This document shows, one piece after another, positions 1 through 6,865 of a stretch of 64,000 bases of DNA (position 1 is its first letter; every line of letters starts with the position of its first letter). The stretch covers positions 558,001 through 622,000 of the forward strand of contig NZ_JAINZO010000002.1 of NCBI RefSeq assembly GCF_020179605.1, written 5' to 3'. The notes under the pieces were generated by a model. That model searched no databases, was not told the origin of the DNA, and saw nothing but the letters and a program-made list of their open reading frames with translations. Origin of the DNA: Geomonas agri. GTDB taxonomy: Bacteria; Desulfobacterota; Desulfuromonadia; Geobacterales; Geobacteraceae. Position numbers and translations under genes: made by a program.

Positions 1-1
1 G

Positions 2-34
2 GTATTCAACCCGGACGACGAGATCCCGTTCTAA
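2..34 (+). CDS. C-terminal tail of an upstream gene (partial)
   Basis: The window opens inside a reading frame that ends VFNPDDEIPF at a TAA (32-34). A strong intrinsic terminator begins 28 bases later, which is what the end of a real transcription unit should look like. The ten visible residues are not enough to name the protein. The reading frame is inferred from the stop codon and terminator placement only. Confidence 0.45.
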   Translation, partial: VFNPDDEIPF

Positions 35-61
35 CCAGTACCTTACAAGAATGTGAATTTT

Positions 62-92
62 AGCCGCAAGCCTTCGGACTTGCGGCTTTTTT
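62..92 (+). terminator. Rho-independent terminator
   Basis: A perfect 9-bp stem (AGCCGCAAG, 62-70, with CTTGCGGCT, 79-87) encloses an 8-base loop and runs into a T tract (87-92). It ends the upstream transcript. Because it touches the first possible start codon of the next gene (TTG at 91), that start is suspect. Confidence 0.85.
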
Positions 93-1572
93 GATTCATC
101 ACTCCCAAACCGGGGTGCTCCAGTTGTTACACCTAAAACCAGACAATCCCACAAAGACGGCTGCAGGTAACCCTCCTCTCCATGTTTCGGCAGGAGTTCC
201 GGAGCGCCCCCTCATTACCAGCGTGACAATCCCCCTGTCGCTGATTACCCTGTTTTTTTTCCTGGCACGGGAGCCAGAACTGCGACTGGAAGTGCCGCTC
301 CTGGTGGGGATTTCGGCTGCGGCAACCATGGTGCTGGCGTTGGTATTGTACCGGGGAGAGCGGCGTCCGTGGGCCTGGTCGCCAGCTCTCATCCTATGGG
401 TAGCCCTCATCCTGCGGCTCATGTTCGTGCTGGCACCAGCGCAGTTGTCGGATGACATCTACCGCTACCTGTGGGACGGCCACAACGTCCTCTCCGGGGT
501 CAACCCGTATGCTGCCGCTCCCGGCGCCGTGGTGCCGCCGAAACAACTGCGGCAGATCCATGCCGCCATCAACCACAAGGAGTACACCACCATCTATCCG
601 CCCGCCGCGCAGTTCATCTTCGCCGCGGGCACGGCGCTGTGTGGAACGGTGGCAGGGCTGAAGGCTTTCCTGGTGCTGATCGACCTCGCCCTCTGCGCGC
701 TGATGATGTACCTTTTGCGCAAGGTGGGCTTACCGGCCTGGCGGGCGGTGCTCTACGCCTGGAACCCGTTGCCGATACTGGAGATCGCGGGATCCGGGCA
801 TGTGGACGGGGCCGGCATGGCGCTCTTTCTCGCCGCCTTTTCGTTGCTGCTCGTCTACGGCGGGAAGCGGGGAGGCGCGGCCTGCGCCGGAGCCGTCTAC
901 GCTGCGGCGGCACTGGTGAAACTCTTCCCCCTGGTGCTCGGGCCGGTCCTCTTCCTGCTGGCTCCGCGCCCCCGCCGCCTGCACTTTTTAGGCGGATTCT
1001 GCTGCGGGTCCTTGCTGCTCATGATTCCGTTTATGCCGGATCTGGCGCGGATCCTGGACAGTCTCGCGATCTACGCCAAAAACTGGGAGTTCGCCGGGTT
1101 CGCCTTCAAAACCTTGCGCGGCAGCACCGGTTCCGGCAACTTCGCGCGCCTTGCACTGGTTTCGGTGCTGCTGCTTTGTGTCGCAGCGCTGAGCCGGCGC
1201 GTGGCGGTTGCCCTCGAAGCGCCGGATGGAACCGACACTGACATGCGGGGAAGGCGCGCGCTCGGGACCTGCTACGCGGTCACCATGGTCCTGCTACTGA
1301 CCACCCCCACGCTGCAGCCGTGGTACGCACTGATGCTGGCGGCCTTGCTCCCTTTTGCAGCCGGGCCGGCGGGGATCGTGCTCTGCTGGGTGGTACTGCT
1401 CACCTACCGGGTACAGATTCCGTATTTTATTTTGGGGCAATGGATCGAAAGCGGCTGGGTCACGGCGGTCGTCTTCCTGGCGCCGGCCACGGCGTGGGGG
1501 GTGGGGCGCCTGCTGTCGCGGCGCGGGGGGGCGTGCCCGGGCCCTGCGCTCAGTTCGTCCGCTGAGAGATGA
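91..1572 (+). CDS. Polytopic membrane glycosyltransferase, GT87/DUF2029-like
   Basis: An integral membrane protein with about ten to twelve hydrophobic segments. The signature DDIYRYLWDGH, followed by GVNPY and a TTIYPP stretch, is typical of polyprenyl-phosphate-dependent mannosyltransferase-like enzymes (GT-C fold, GT87 and relatives). The acidic pair in DDIYRY is the expected catalytic or metal region. It probably adds a sugar from a lipid-phosphate donor on the outer face of the inner membrane; donor and acceptor are unknown. The 3' end overlaps the convergent glycosyltransferase gene by 23 bp. The 5' end is unsettled: TTG at 91 overlaps the terminator, and in-frame GTG codons at 115 and 223 lack a clear ribosome binding site. 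Lipid-sugar synthesis next door (DPM1-like, 4492-5226) suggests a shared glycan pathway. Confidence 0.8.
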   Translation: MIHHSQTGVLQLLHLKPDNPTKTAAGNPPLHVSAGVPERPLITSVTIPLSLITLFFFLAREPELRLEVPLLVGISAAATMVLALVLYRGERRPWAWSPALILWVALILRLMFVLAPAQLSDDIYRYLWDGHNVLSGVNPYAAAPGAVVPPKQLRQIHAAINHKEYTTIYPPAAQFIFAAGTALCGTVAGLKAFLVLIDLALCALMMYLLRKVGLPAWRAVLYAWNPLPILEIAGSGHVDGAGMALFLAAFSLLLVYGGKRGGAACAGAVYAAAALVKLFPLVLGPVLFLLAPRPRRLHFLGGFCCGSLLLMIPFMPDLARILDSLAIYAKNWEFAGFAFKTLRGSTGSGNFARLALVSVLLLCVAALSRRVAVALEAPDGTDTDMRGRRALGTCYAVTMVLLLTTPTLQPWYALMLAALLPFAAGPAGIVLCWVVLLTYRVQIPYFILGQWIESGWVTAVVFLAPATAWGVGRLLSRRGGACPGPALSSSAER

Positions 1573-3019
1573 ACAGCTCGTTCAGGTCCTTGAGGAACAC
1601 GAGCGCGAAACCCATAGGGAACAGGAGGAAAAGCGGCACGGCGCCGACCACGCCCCGTTGCCAAGCAAAAGCGATCGGAAGCAGGGAGTAGGCGAACAGG
1701 AGCGCATTCAGGATCAGATAAACGAAGCTCCGCTGGCAGTAGAGAAAGGCAAGGCCGGGCACACGCTCCCGCCCCCGCACCCCGAACTTGGGGGTCCGTT
1801 CGAAACTGCCGCCGGAGGAGAACATCCCCTTCAATACCGAAAGGGAAATGCTCGGTGCCAGGCCAATGGCGAGCGCGGGGAGCAGGCAAAGTTGTCTGAA
1901 CTTCAACGTCCCGCTTCTGGCGGCGTAGCAGAGAAAATATCCCATGATGGCGCCGCTCGTTCCCAGGAAAAGAGGGAGGTCGACGCGCAGGATCTGATGC
2001 AGCCCGATCCCCACCCGAAAGATGACGGCAGGATAGAGGGTGAGCATGACCAGGACGCCCAAAAGCCAGTAGCAGTTTGCGGTGAGATGCACCACAGCCT
2101 CGAGCTTCACGGCAAAGGGGAACTTCGACCTCAGCAAGCGAGGCAGGATTTTCCGGGCGGTCTGGATCGACCCCTTGGCCCAGCGCTGCTGCTGGCTGCG
2201 CAATGCGCCGACGGTGACTGGAAGCTCCGAGGGAACCGGGCATTCGTCGCGGTAGACGAAGCGCCATCCGGCGAGCTGGGCCCGGTAGCTGAGGTCAAGG
2301 TCCTCGGTGACGGTGTCCGACTGCCACCCCCCCGCTTCCTCGATGGCGCACCTGCGCCACACCCCCGCGGTCCCATTGAAATTGAAGAAGAGCCCCTTCT
2401 GGTAGCGCACCCGGTGCTCGATACTGAAGTGCGGTCCGAGCAGCAGGGCCTGCACCCCGGTGAACCAGGAATGCTCGGCGTTGCAAAATCCCCAACGCGC
2501 CTGAACCATGCCGACCCTGCCGTCGCGGAACCAGGGCACGGTATGCTGCAGGAAGTCCGGGGCCGGGATGAAATCGGCATCGAACAGGGCCAGGAATTCC
2601 CCGCGCGCATGACGCATCCCCTCGGCGAGGGCCCCCGCCTTGAAGCCTGCGCGGTGGTCGCGCCGCAGCACATGGATCTCCACTCCCCTCCCCCGCCAGT
2701 AAAGCACCCGCTCGTCTACCATCGCCGCGGTGTCGTCGCTGGAGTCGTCCAGCACCTGGATCTCGAGCCGGTCCGCGGGCCATTGCAGCGAGGCTGCGGC
2801 GTCGATCAGGCGCTGCACCACGAAACGCTCGTTGTAGAGGGGAAGCTGCACGGTGACGAAAGGGAAACCTTCCTGCGCCGTGAAGGGAGGTGGGGGGGCT
2901 GCGGCGGACGTATCGAAGCGGAGGCATTTGAGCAGCCAGAGCCGGTGCGCCCCGTAGAGGCAGAGGCCGATAAGGGCGCAGAAATGCAGTGCGGTCAAAA
3001 AGGGGGGGAGCAGCGACAT
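1550..3019 (-). CDS. Cellulose-synthase-like family 2 glycosyltransferase
   Basis: A 489-residue processive-type GT2 enzyme. It has an N-terminal membrane segment, then the GT-A core with LDDSSDDT, the metal-binding DAD (DADFIP), the catalytic acidic TEDLDLSYR and the acceptor-site QQQRW. Four hydrophobic segments fill the C-terminal third. QxxRW is characteristic of cellulose and chitin synthase-like and beta-mannan synthase-like transferases. It likely polymerises or adds a beta-linked sugar at the cytoplasmic face of the inner membrane; the product cannot be read from sequence. Its ATG shares one base (TGATG) with the stop of the upstream small exported protein, so the two are translationally coupled. 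It is the last gene of the minus-strand rhodanese operon. Confidence 0.9.
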   Translation of the reverse strand: MSLLPPFLTALHFCALIGLCLYGAHRLWLLKCLRFDTSAAAPPPPFTAQEGFPFVTVQLPLYNERFVVQRLIDAAASLQWPADRLEIQVLDDSSDDTAAMVDERVLYWRGRGVEIHVLRRDHRAGFKAGALAEGMRHARGEFLALFDADFIPAPDFLQHTVPWFRDGRVGMVQARWGFCNAEHSWFTGVQALLLGPHFSIEHRVRYQKGLFFNFNGTAGVWRRCAIEEAGGWQSDTVTEDLDLSYRAQLAGWRFVYRDECPVPSELPVTVGALRSQQQRWAKGSIQTARKILPRLLRSKFPFAVKLEAVVHLTANCYWLLGVLVMLTLYPAVIFRVGIGLHQILRVDLPLFLGTSGAIMGYFLCYAARSGTLKFRQLCLLPALAIGLAPSISLSVLKGMFSSGGSFERTPKFGVRGRERVPGLAFLYCQRSFVYLILNALLFAYSLLPIAFAWQRGVVGAVPLFLLFPMGFALVFLKDLNELFISQRTN

Positions 3020-3501
3020 CAGGGTTCCTCAGGTTCGGGGCAAGCGCAGGGGACGCCAAGCGGCTTTTCCTCGAACAGGTAGCGCTCGGGCCGCCACGCC
3101 CTCGGGGTGGCCGCGGAACCGGGCGCGCCGGCCACATCCTCTCCCGAGACCACCCAGAACTTGCCGAGCCAGGTGTGCCAGGTCCCCTGCAGCACGAGCT
3201 TCCCTTCCGTGTCACTAGCGCCTCTGGCCAGGATTTCGCCGCGAGACGGGGCCTCGTGGTAGCGCACCAAGGCGTAGGGAGAGCGCGGGGCGAGACCGGA
3301 TGCCGTCAGGGTAAAGGCGCCGCTCGCCTCGCGGTAGCTCATCGTCCCATGGGCACCACCCTTGACGATGGACCAGGTGGCGGGGTCCTTGGCGAAGAGG
3401 AGCAGCCTCTTCTGACCCGACGCCGCTCCGACAACACCGACCAGAAGGAACAGCAGTACCCCCGAAGGCATCATCGCTCTTACCAAGACAGAGATACGCA
3501 A
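3019..3501 (-). CDS. Small exported protein of unknown function
   Basis: A 160-residue protein with an N-terminal hydrophobic signal sequence (about residues 12-28, cut near VGAASG). The rest is soluble and looks like one beta-rich domain (FTLTASGL, YALVRYHEAP, GKLVLQGTW, FWVVSGED), ending in a Pro/Cys tail (PCACPEPEEP). I do not recognise the family. The ORF opens at TTG (3501) with a GAGG upstream; tandem ATGs nine and ten codons in are possible alternatives. It sits between a rhodanese and a GT2 and overlaps the GT2 by one base, so it is probably co-expressed with them. Confidence 0.65.
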   Translation of the reverse strand: MRISVLVRAMMPSGVLLFLLVGVVGAASGQKRLLLFAKDPATWSIVKGGAHGTMSYREASGAFTLTASGLAPRSPYALVRYHEAPSRGEILARGASDTEGKLVLQGTWHTWLGKFWVVSGEDVAGAPGSAATPRAWRPERYLFEEKPLGVPCACPEPEEP

Positions 3502-3514
3502 AAAACCTCACGTA

Positions 3515-3538
3515 ACGCAAAGGTGCTAAGACGCAAAG
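3515..3538. repeat. Direct ACGCAAAG repeat
   Basis: Two copies of ACGCAAAG (3515-3522 and 3531-3538) lie 16 bases apart in the 77-bp gap between two minus-strand genes. Similar ACGCAAAGG...GACGCAAAG strings occur as dispersed intergenic sequences in many proteobacterial genomes. No function is assigned. Confidence 0.4.
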
Positions 3539-3578
3539 AAAACAAGCTACACAAAATGGACACGGCTGAGGCGTCGGG

Positions 3579-4460
3579 CTACCGCCCTTCCCTTTTATCC
3601 CAGGCCTCCCAGCCACCTTTGTAATTTCTCGCTTCGGGGAGACCCGACAACTGGTGCACGGTCCAGGCATAGCCGGAACGAACGCCGCCCAGGCAGTAAT
3701 ACACGACCGGCTTTTTAAGGTCAACACCATGCTTGGTCAGGAGCTTCCGCAGTTCCGCCGCGTTGAGGGGCCTGCGCTCCTTCCCGGTGTAGAAGTCATC
3801 CCAGGGAATATGCACCGAACCGGGAATCCTCCCCTTCAGCCACTCGAAGGTGGAACGGACATCGATCAGGGTGTAGGCATCCTTTTGCCCCCGGAGTTCT
3901 TCGGTCGAGATCACCGTGCGCGGCTTGACCTGGAACAGGTAAGCGACCTTCTTGACCTGCCGCTGCTCCGCCCCTGCCACGAGCGGGAGTCCGGCGCCAC
4001 GCCAGGCCTGGATGCCGCCGTTCAGGAGACGAACCGGTCCCTTGTGCCCGAGCCATGAGAAAAGCCAGGCATCGTACCCTTCGCCTCCCCAGCTCTTGTC
4101 CGCATCGCCGTAGATAACTAGCGGCGTACGCTCGGAAATCCCCATCGCCCCCAGGAGGGAGGCCAGTTCGTTAGGTGGAAAGGAGCTGTACTTCACGCCG
4201 CGCGCGTCGGTACGGGTGTATTCGTCCCAGGAAAAGGAGATGGCGCCAGGGATATGGCCGGCCAGCCACTCAGCGCGGGGGCGGGCATCGAGAATGACCC
4301 AGTTGCCGGCGCTCCCCTTCAGCTGGGAGGCCTCGATGAGCCCCAGGTCCGTCGCTTGAGCGGACCAAGGGAGGAAGACCTGCACAAGAAGTCCCGCCAG
4401 AACAGCGGTCACAAGGCGCATCCGCCCCACCGCCGGTATCATCCGCATGATTTTAAACAT
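3579..4460 (-). CDS. Exported two-domain rhodanese (sulfurtransferase)
   Basis: A 293-residue protein with a Sec signal peptide (hydrophobic core LVTAVLAGLLVQVFLPW, cleavage near AQA) and two rhodanese folds in the thiosulfate sulfurtransferase arrangement. The first domain (WVILDARPRAEWLAGHIPG) has YGDADKS where the catalytic loop should be and lacks the Cys. The second (LIDVRSTFEWLKGRIPG) carries YYCLGGVRSGYAW with the active Cys. It probably moves sulfane sulfur, or a selenium/tellurium analogue, in the periplasm. I start it at ATG 4460 because AGGAG sits six bases upstream; a longer frame to 4541 would run into the upstream gene. The loop resembles that of domain 2 of the four-domain rhodanese at 6866-8776. 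Confidence 0.9.
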   Translation of the reverse strand: MFKIMRMIPAVGRMRLVTAVLAGLLVQVFLPWSAQATDLGLIEASQLKGSAGNWVILDARPRAEWLAGHIPGAISFSWDEYTRTDARGVKYSSFPPNELASLLGAMGISERTPLVIYGDADKSWGGEGYDAWLFSWLGHKGPVRLLNGGIQAWRGAGLPLVAGAEQRQVKKVAYLFQVKPRTVISTEELRGQKDAYTLIDVRSTFEWLKGRIPGSVHIPWDDFYTGKERRPLNAAELRKLLTKHGVDLKKPVVYYCLGGVRSGYAWTVHQLSGLPEARNYKGGWEAWDKREGR

Positions 4461-4491
4461 GACTAGCTCCTGATCTCCTGAATCCGCACGC

Positions 4492-5226
4492 CTAGCCGAT
4501 GCGGTTAATCCGTTTTCGTTTTCTTCCAGCAAGCTCCACACGCAACTCCCGCGCGATCACCCAAAGAATGGTGCAACCGGCCTGCACGGTGCCGCTCACG
4601 GTCCGGCTGATCTTCGATATGCCGGCCTTGCGCCGGCGGTACGCTACGTCAACCTCGCCGATCTTCAGCCCGTGGCGCACCGCCCTGACCTGCATCTCGA
4701 CAGTCCAGCCGAATGCCCTGTCCTGCATGGAGAGCCTCTCCAATGCATCCCACCTGATCGCCCGCATCGGCCCCAGGTCACGGAAACGGTGCCCCCAGAA
4801 GATCCGGATCAGCGAGGTGGCCAGGAGGTGTCCAAAGCGCTGCTGGAAGCTGAGCGCACCGTCTTCCACCGGGACGCGCCGCCCCAGCATGAGATCCACC
4901 TCCCCGGCACAGACCGGGGCGAGGAGTTCCGGGAACAGCGACAGGTCGTCGCTGCCGTCCGCATCGACAAAGGCGACTACCGCAGGCGGATTGTCGCGCA
5001 AAGCGGCCAGCCCGGCGAGACAGGCCCGGCCGTAGCCGGGCACCGGCTCGTACACCACCGCCGCGCCAAAGGATGCCGCCACCTGTGCCGTCGCATCGCT
5101 GGAGCCGTTGTCGACCACGATGACGCGGCCGATCCCGGCCGGGACCCGAGCCAGCACGCCGGGAAGCGCCTCCTCCTCGTTCCTCGCCGGTATCACCAAT
5201 ACTGTTTCCACTGCACCACCATTCAT
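4492..5226 (-). CDS. DPM1-like family 2 glycosyltransferase
   Basis: A 244-residue cytosolic GT-A enzyme. It has VIPARNEEEALPGVL at the N-terminus, VDNGSSDAT, the metal-binding VDADGSDD and a conserved downstream DLGPMRAIRW. This is the layout of dolichyl- or polyprenyl-phosphate sugar synthases, which transfer a nucleotide sugar to a lipid phosphate. There is no C-terminal membrane pair, so it is a soluble or peripheral type. It could supply lipid-linked sugar for the GT-C enzyme at 91-1572. Its ATG overlaps the stop of the TVP38-like gene by 4 bp (ATGA), so the two are translationally coupled. Confidence 0.88.
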   Translation of the reverse strand: MNGGAVETVLVIPARNEEEALPGVLARVPAGIGRVIVVDNGSSDATAQVAASFGAAVVYEPVPGYGRACLAGLAALRDNPPAVVAFVDADGSDDLSLFPELLAPVCAGEVDLMLGRRVPVEDGALSFQQRFGHLLATSLIRIFWGHRFRDLGPMRAIRWDALERLSMQDRAFGWTVEMQVRAVRHGLKIGEVDVAYRRRKAGISKISRTVSGTVQAGCTILWVIARELRVELAGRKRKRINRIG

Positions 5227-5939
5227 TCAGTCGCTGCGAAACCTCCCTGGCGCGCTTTGCGGCGACGGTAGCATACCGGGACCAGGACCACTACCAAAAT
5301 GAGGACCAACCCCGCCAACGCCGCCGGCGAAACGCGGCCGCTCAAAAGATCCAGAAGCGAACTGGAGAAGACGATGAAGGCGACGGTCGCGGGAAGCATG
5401 CAGATAAAGCTGGCAAGCACGTAGTGGGCGAAGCGGACCTTGGTGAGACCGAAGGCGTAGTTCAAAAGGTTGAAGGGGAAGGCCGGAATCAGGCGGGTGA
5501 AAGCGACCACCTTCCAGCCATGCTGCGCCACCTCGCGGTCGAGTCGCTCCCACGTGGGGCCGGTGAGCCTGGAAGCGACCCAGTCGCGCGCGCCGTAGCG
5601 GGCCACCAGGAAAGCGAGCGACGCGCCAACGGTCGCTCCGATGATGGTGTAGATCACGCCCCAGACGGGGCCGAAGACGATTCCCCCAACCACGGTAAGC
5701 GGCAACGCGGGGAGGAAAAGGACCGGCGCCAGGGAGTAGATCAGGACGTAGATGACCGGGGCAAGGGCGCCGTAAGATGCGATCAGCGCGCGCAGGCGGT
5801 CCTGCTGGAGATACTCTCTGGCTCCCGAGAACTGGACGCCCGCAGCGGCGGCGACCAGCAAGGCGATCAGTAAAACCGGGCCCCAGGGGCTCTTCCCGCG
5901 AGTTCCCTGTCCTGCCGTATCGTTACGTTGCCGTGTCAC
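5223..5939 (-). CDS. TVP38/TMEM64 (VTT domain) inner-membrane protein
   Basis: A 238-residue polytopic protein. It has one N-terminal helix (about residues 19-35), then the VTT/SNARE-associated domain with the hallmark GGIVFGPVWGVIYT, GASLAFLVARYGARDW and RLIPAFPFNLLNYAFGLT, and a final helix followed by a basic tail (RRRKARQ). DedA/TVP38 proteins are thought to scramble or flip lipids such as polyprenyl phosphates or phospholipids. Next to a polyprenyl-phosphate-sugar synthase-like gene, a lipid-carrier recycling role is a reasonable inference. It overlaps the downstream GT2 by 4 bp. Confidence 0.9.
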   Translation of the reverse strand: MTRQRNDTAGQGTRGKSPWGPVLLIALLVAAAAGVQFSGAREYLQQDRLRALIASYGALAPVIYVLIYSLAPVLFLPALPLTVVGGIVFGPVWGVIYTIIGATVGASLAFLVARYGARDWVASRLTGPTWERLDREVAQHGWKVVAFTRLIPAFPFNLLNYAFGLTKVRFAHYVLASFICMLPATVAFIVFSSSLLDLLSGRVSPAALAGLVLILVVVLVPVCYRRRKARQGGFAATE

Positions 5940-5954
5940 TGACCCCTCCTTTTG

Positions 5955-6794
5955 TTACGGCGTCTTGAAATAAAGTGAGACCGAGTAGTTGGCGCCGGCC
6001 GCGGTGTTCTGGCCGTAAAGGTCGGGGCGGTAGCCGAGCTCTACCCCCATGGCCGGCGTGACCTGGTAGCCCAGGGTCAGATCGAGCTTGCCGAGGTCGA
6101 AGTTGTTGGTCGTGGTCGGGTTGCCGGAGCCGTCCAGCCTGCTGCCGTTGTCGATGCTGTAGATACCGTCCAGCTTCGCGCGGGTGAAGAAGTTCTTGCC
6201 CAGGTCGAAGCCGACCTCAACCAAGTAGCGCAGTTCATCGGAGGGTTCACCAGCGCGCAGGCGGTAGCCGACCTCCAGGTTCGCATAGCCGGGCAGCTGC
6301 GGGTACAAGGAGCGGCCGTAGAGTAGGCGCAGTTCCGTGTCGTACTGGTGGTTCCCCAGCGGGAGCGGGTCGTTCCTATGGTAGCCGCCCGGAATCTTCA
6401 CCAAAAGCTGGGTCGAGACCACTCCGACGGCGTCGCTTCGGTAGAGCCGGTAGCGGGCCCCGAGGTCGACGTCGCCGATGCCATGCGCCGTGGCGCGGCT
6501 CAAGTCGTTGTCGTTCTCGATCCACTTGTAGGAGAGTGAGTTGAGAACAGTGAGGCTGTCAGTGACGCCGTACTCGAAGTAGTTACTCAGGTTGTAGTCC
6601 GTGAACGTCCCATGATCGGAGAGGTCCCTGCGGTTGCCCTCCCGGTCGAAGCTCTTGTCTGCGTAGTAGAAGTTGAAGGAGGCTTTTTCATAATACCCAC
6701 CCTGTGTGGCGGTCCAGGCCCCGGCGAAGCAGGACGAAACCGGGAAGGCCGCCACAAGGGCGACCACGGTTAGCGATGCGAGAAGCTTTTTCAT
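5955..6794 (-). CDS. Outer-membrane beta-barrel protein, transporter-like
   Basis: A 279-residue protein with a clear signal peptide (MKKLLASLTVVALVAAF, cleavage near CFAGA). Its body is of alternating amphipathic strands rich in Tyr, Asp and Gly and ends in an aromatic-type strand (YSVSLYFKTP), as outer-membrane barrels do. Internal strands such as ELRLLYGRSLY and DLTLGYQVTPAMGVELGY fit a channel or transporter-like family. The substrate is unknown. It lies directly downstream of a rhodanese lipoprotein, the same pairing seen for extH-extI at the other end of the window. Confidence 0.75.
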   Translation of the reverse strand: MKKLLASLTVVALVAAFPVSSCFAGAWTATQGGYYEKASFNFYYADKSFDREGNRRDLSDHGTFTDYNLSNYFEYGVTDSLTVLNSLSYKWIENDNDLSRATAHGIGDVDLGARYRLYRSDAVGVVSTQLLVKIPGGYHRNDPLPLGNHQYDTELRLLYGRSLYPQLPGYANLEVGYRLRAGEPSDELRYLVEVGFDLGKNFFTRAKLDGIYSIDNGSRLDGSGNPTTTNNFDLGKLDLTLGYQVTPAMGVELGYRPDLYGQNTAAGANYSVSLYFKTP

Positions 6795-6811
6795 GATTTT
6801 CTTCCTGTCTC

Positions 6812-6841
6812 AAAAGGAAGGCGCCGCTGCCGGCGCCTTCC
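6812..6841 (-). terminator. Intercistronic hairpin, likely partial terminator
   Basis: A perfect 11-bp stem (GGAAGGCGCCG, 6816-6826, with CGGCGCCTTCC, 6831-6841) has a 4-base loop. On the minus strand it is followed by only four U residues (6812-6815). It separates the rhodanese lipoprotein from the barrel gene. The short U tract suggests attenuation or mRNA processing rather than full termination. Confidence 0.65.
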
Positions 6842-6865
6842 CTGCTATAGAGTCACTGGTTCGTC

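Noticed and set aside
1355..3082. Long open frame antisense to the GT2 gene
   Set aside because: High-GC shadow of the real minus-strand gene; Arg/Gly/Pro-rich, no domain, no ribosome binding site.
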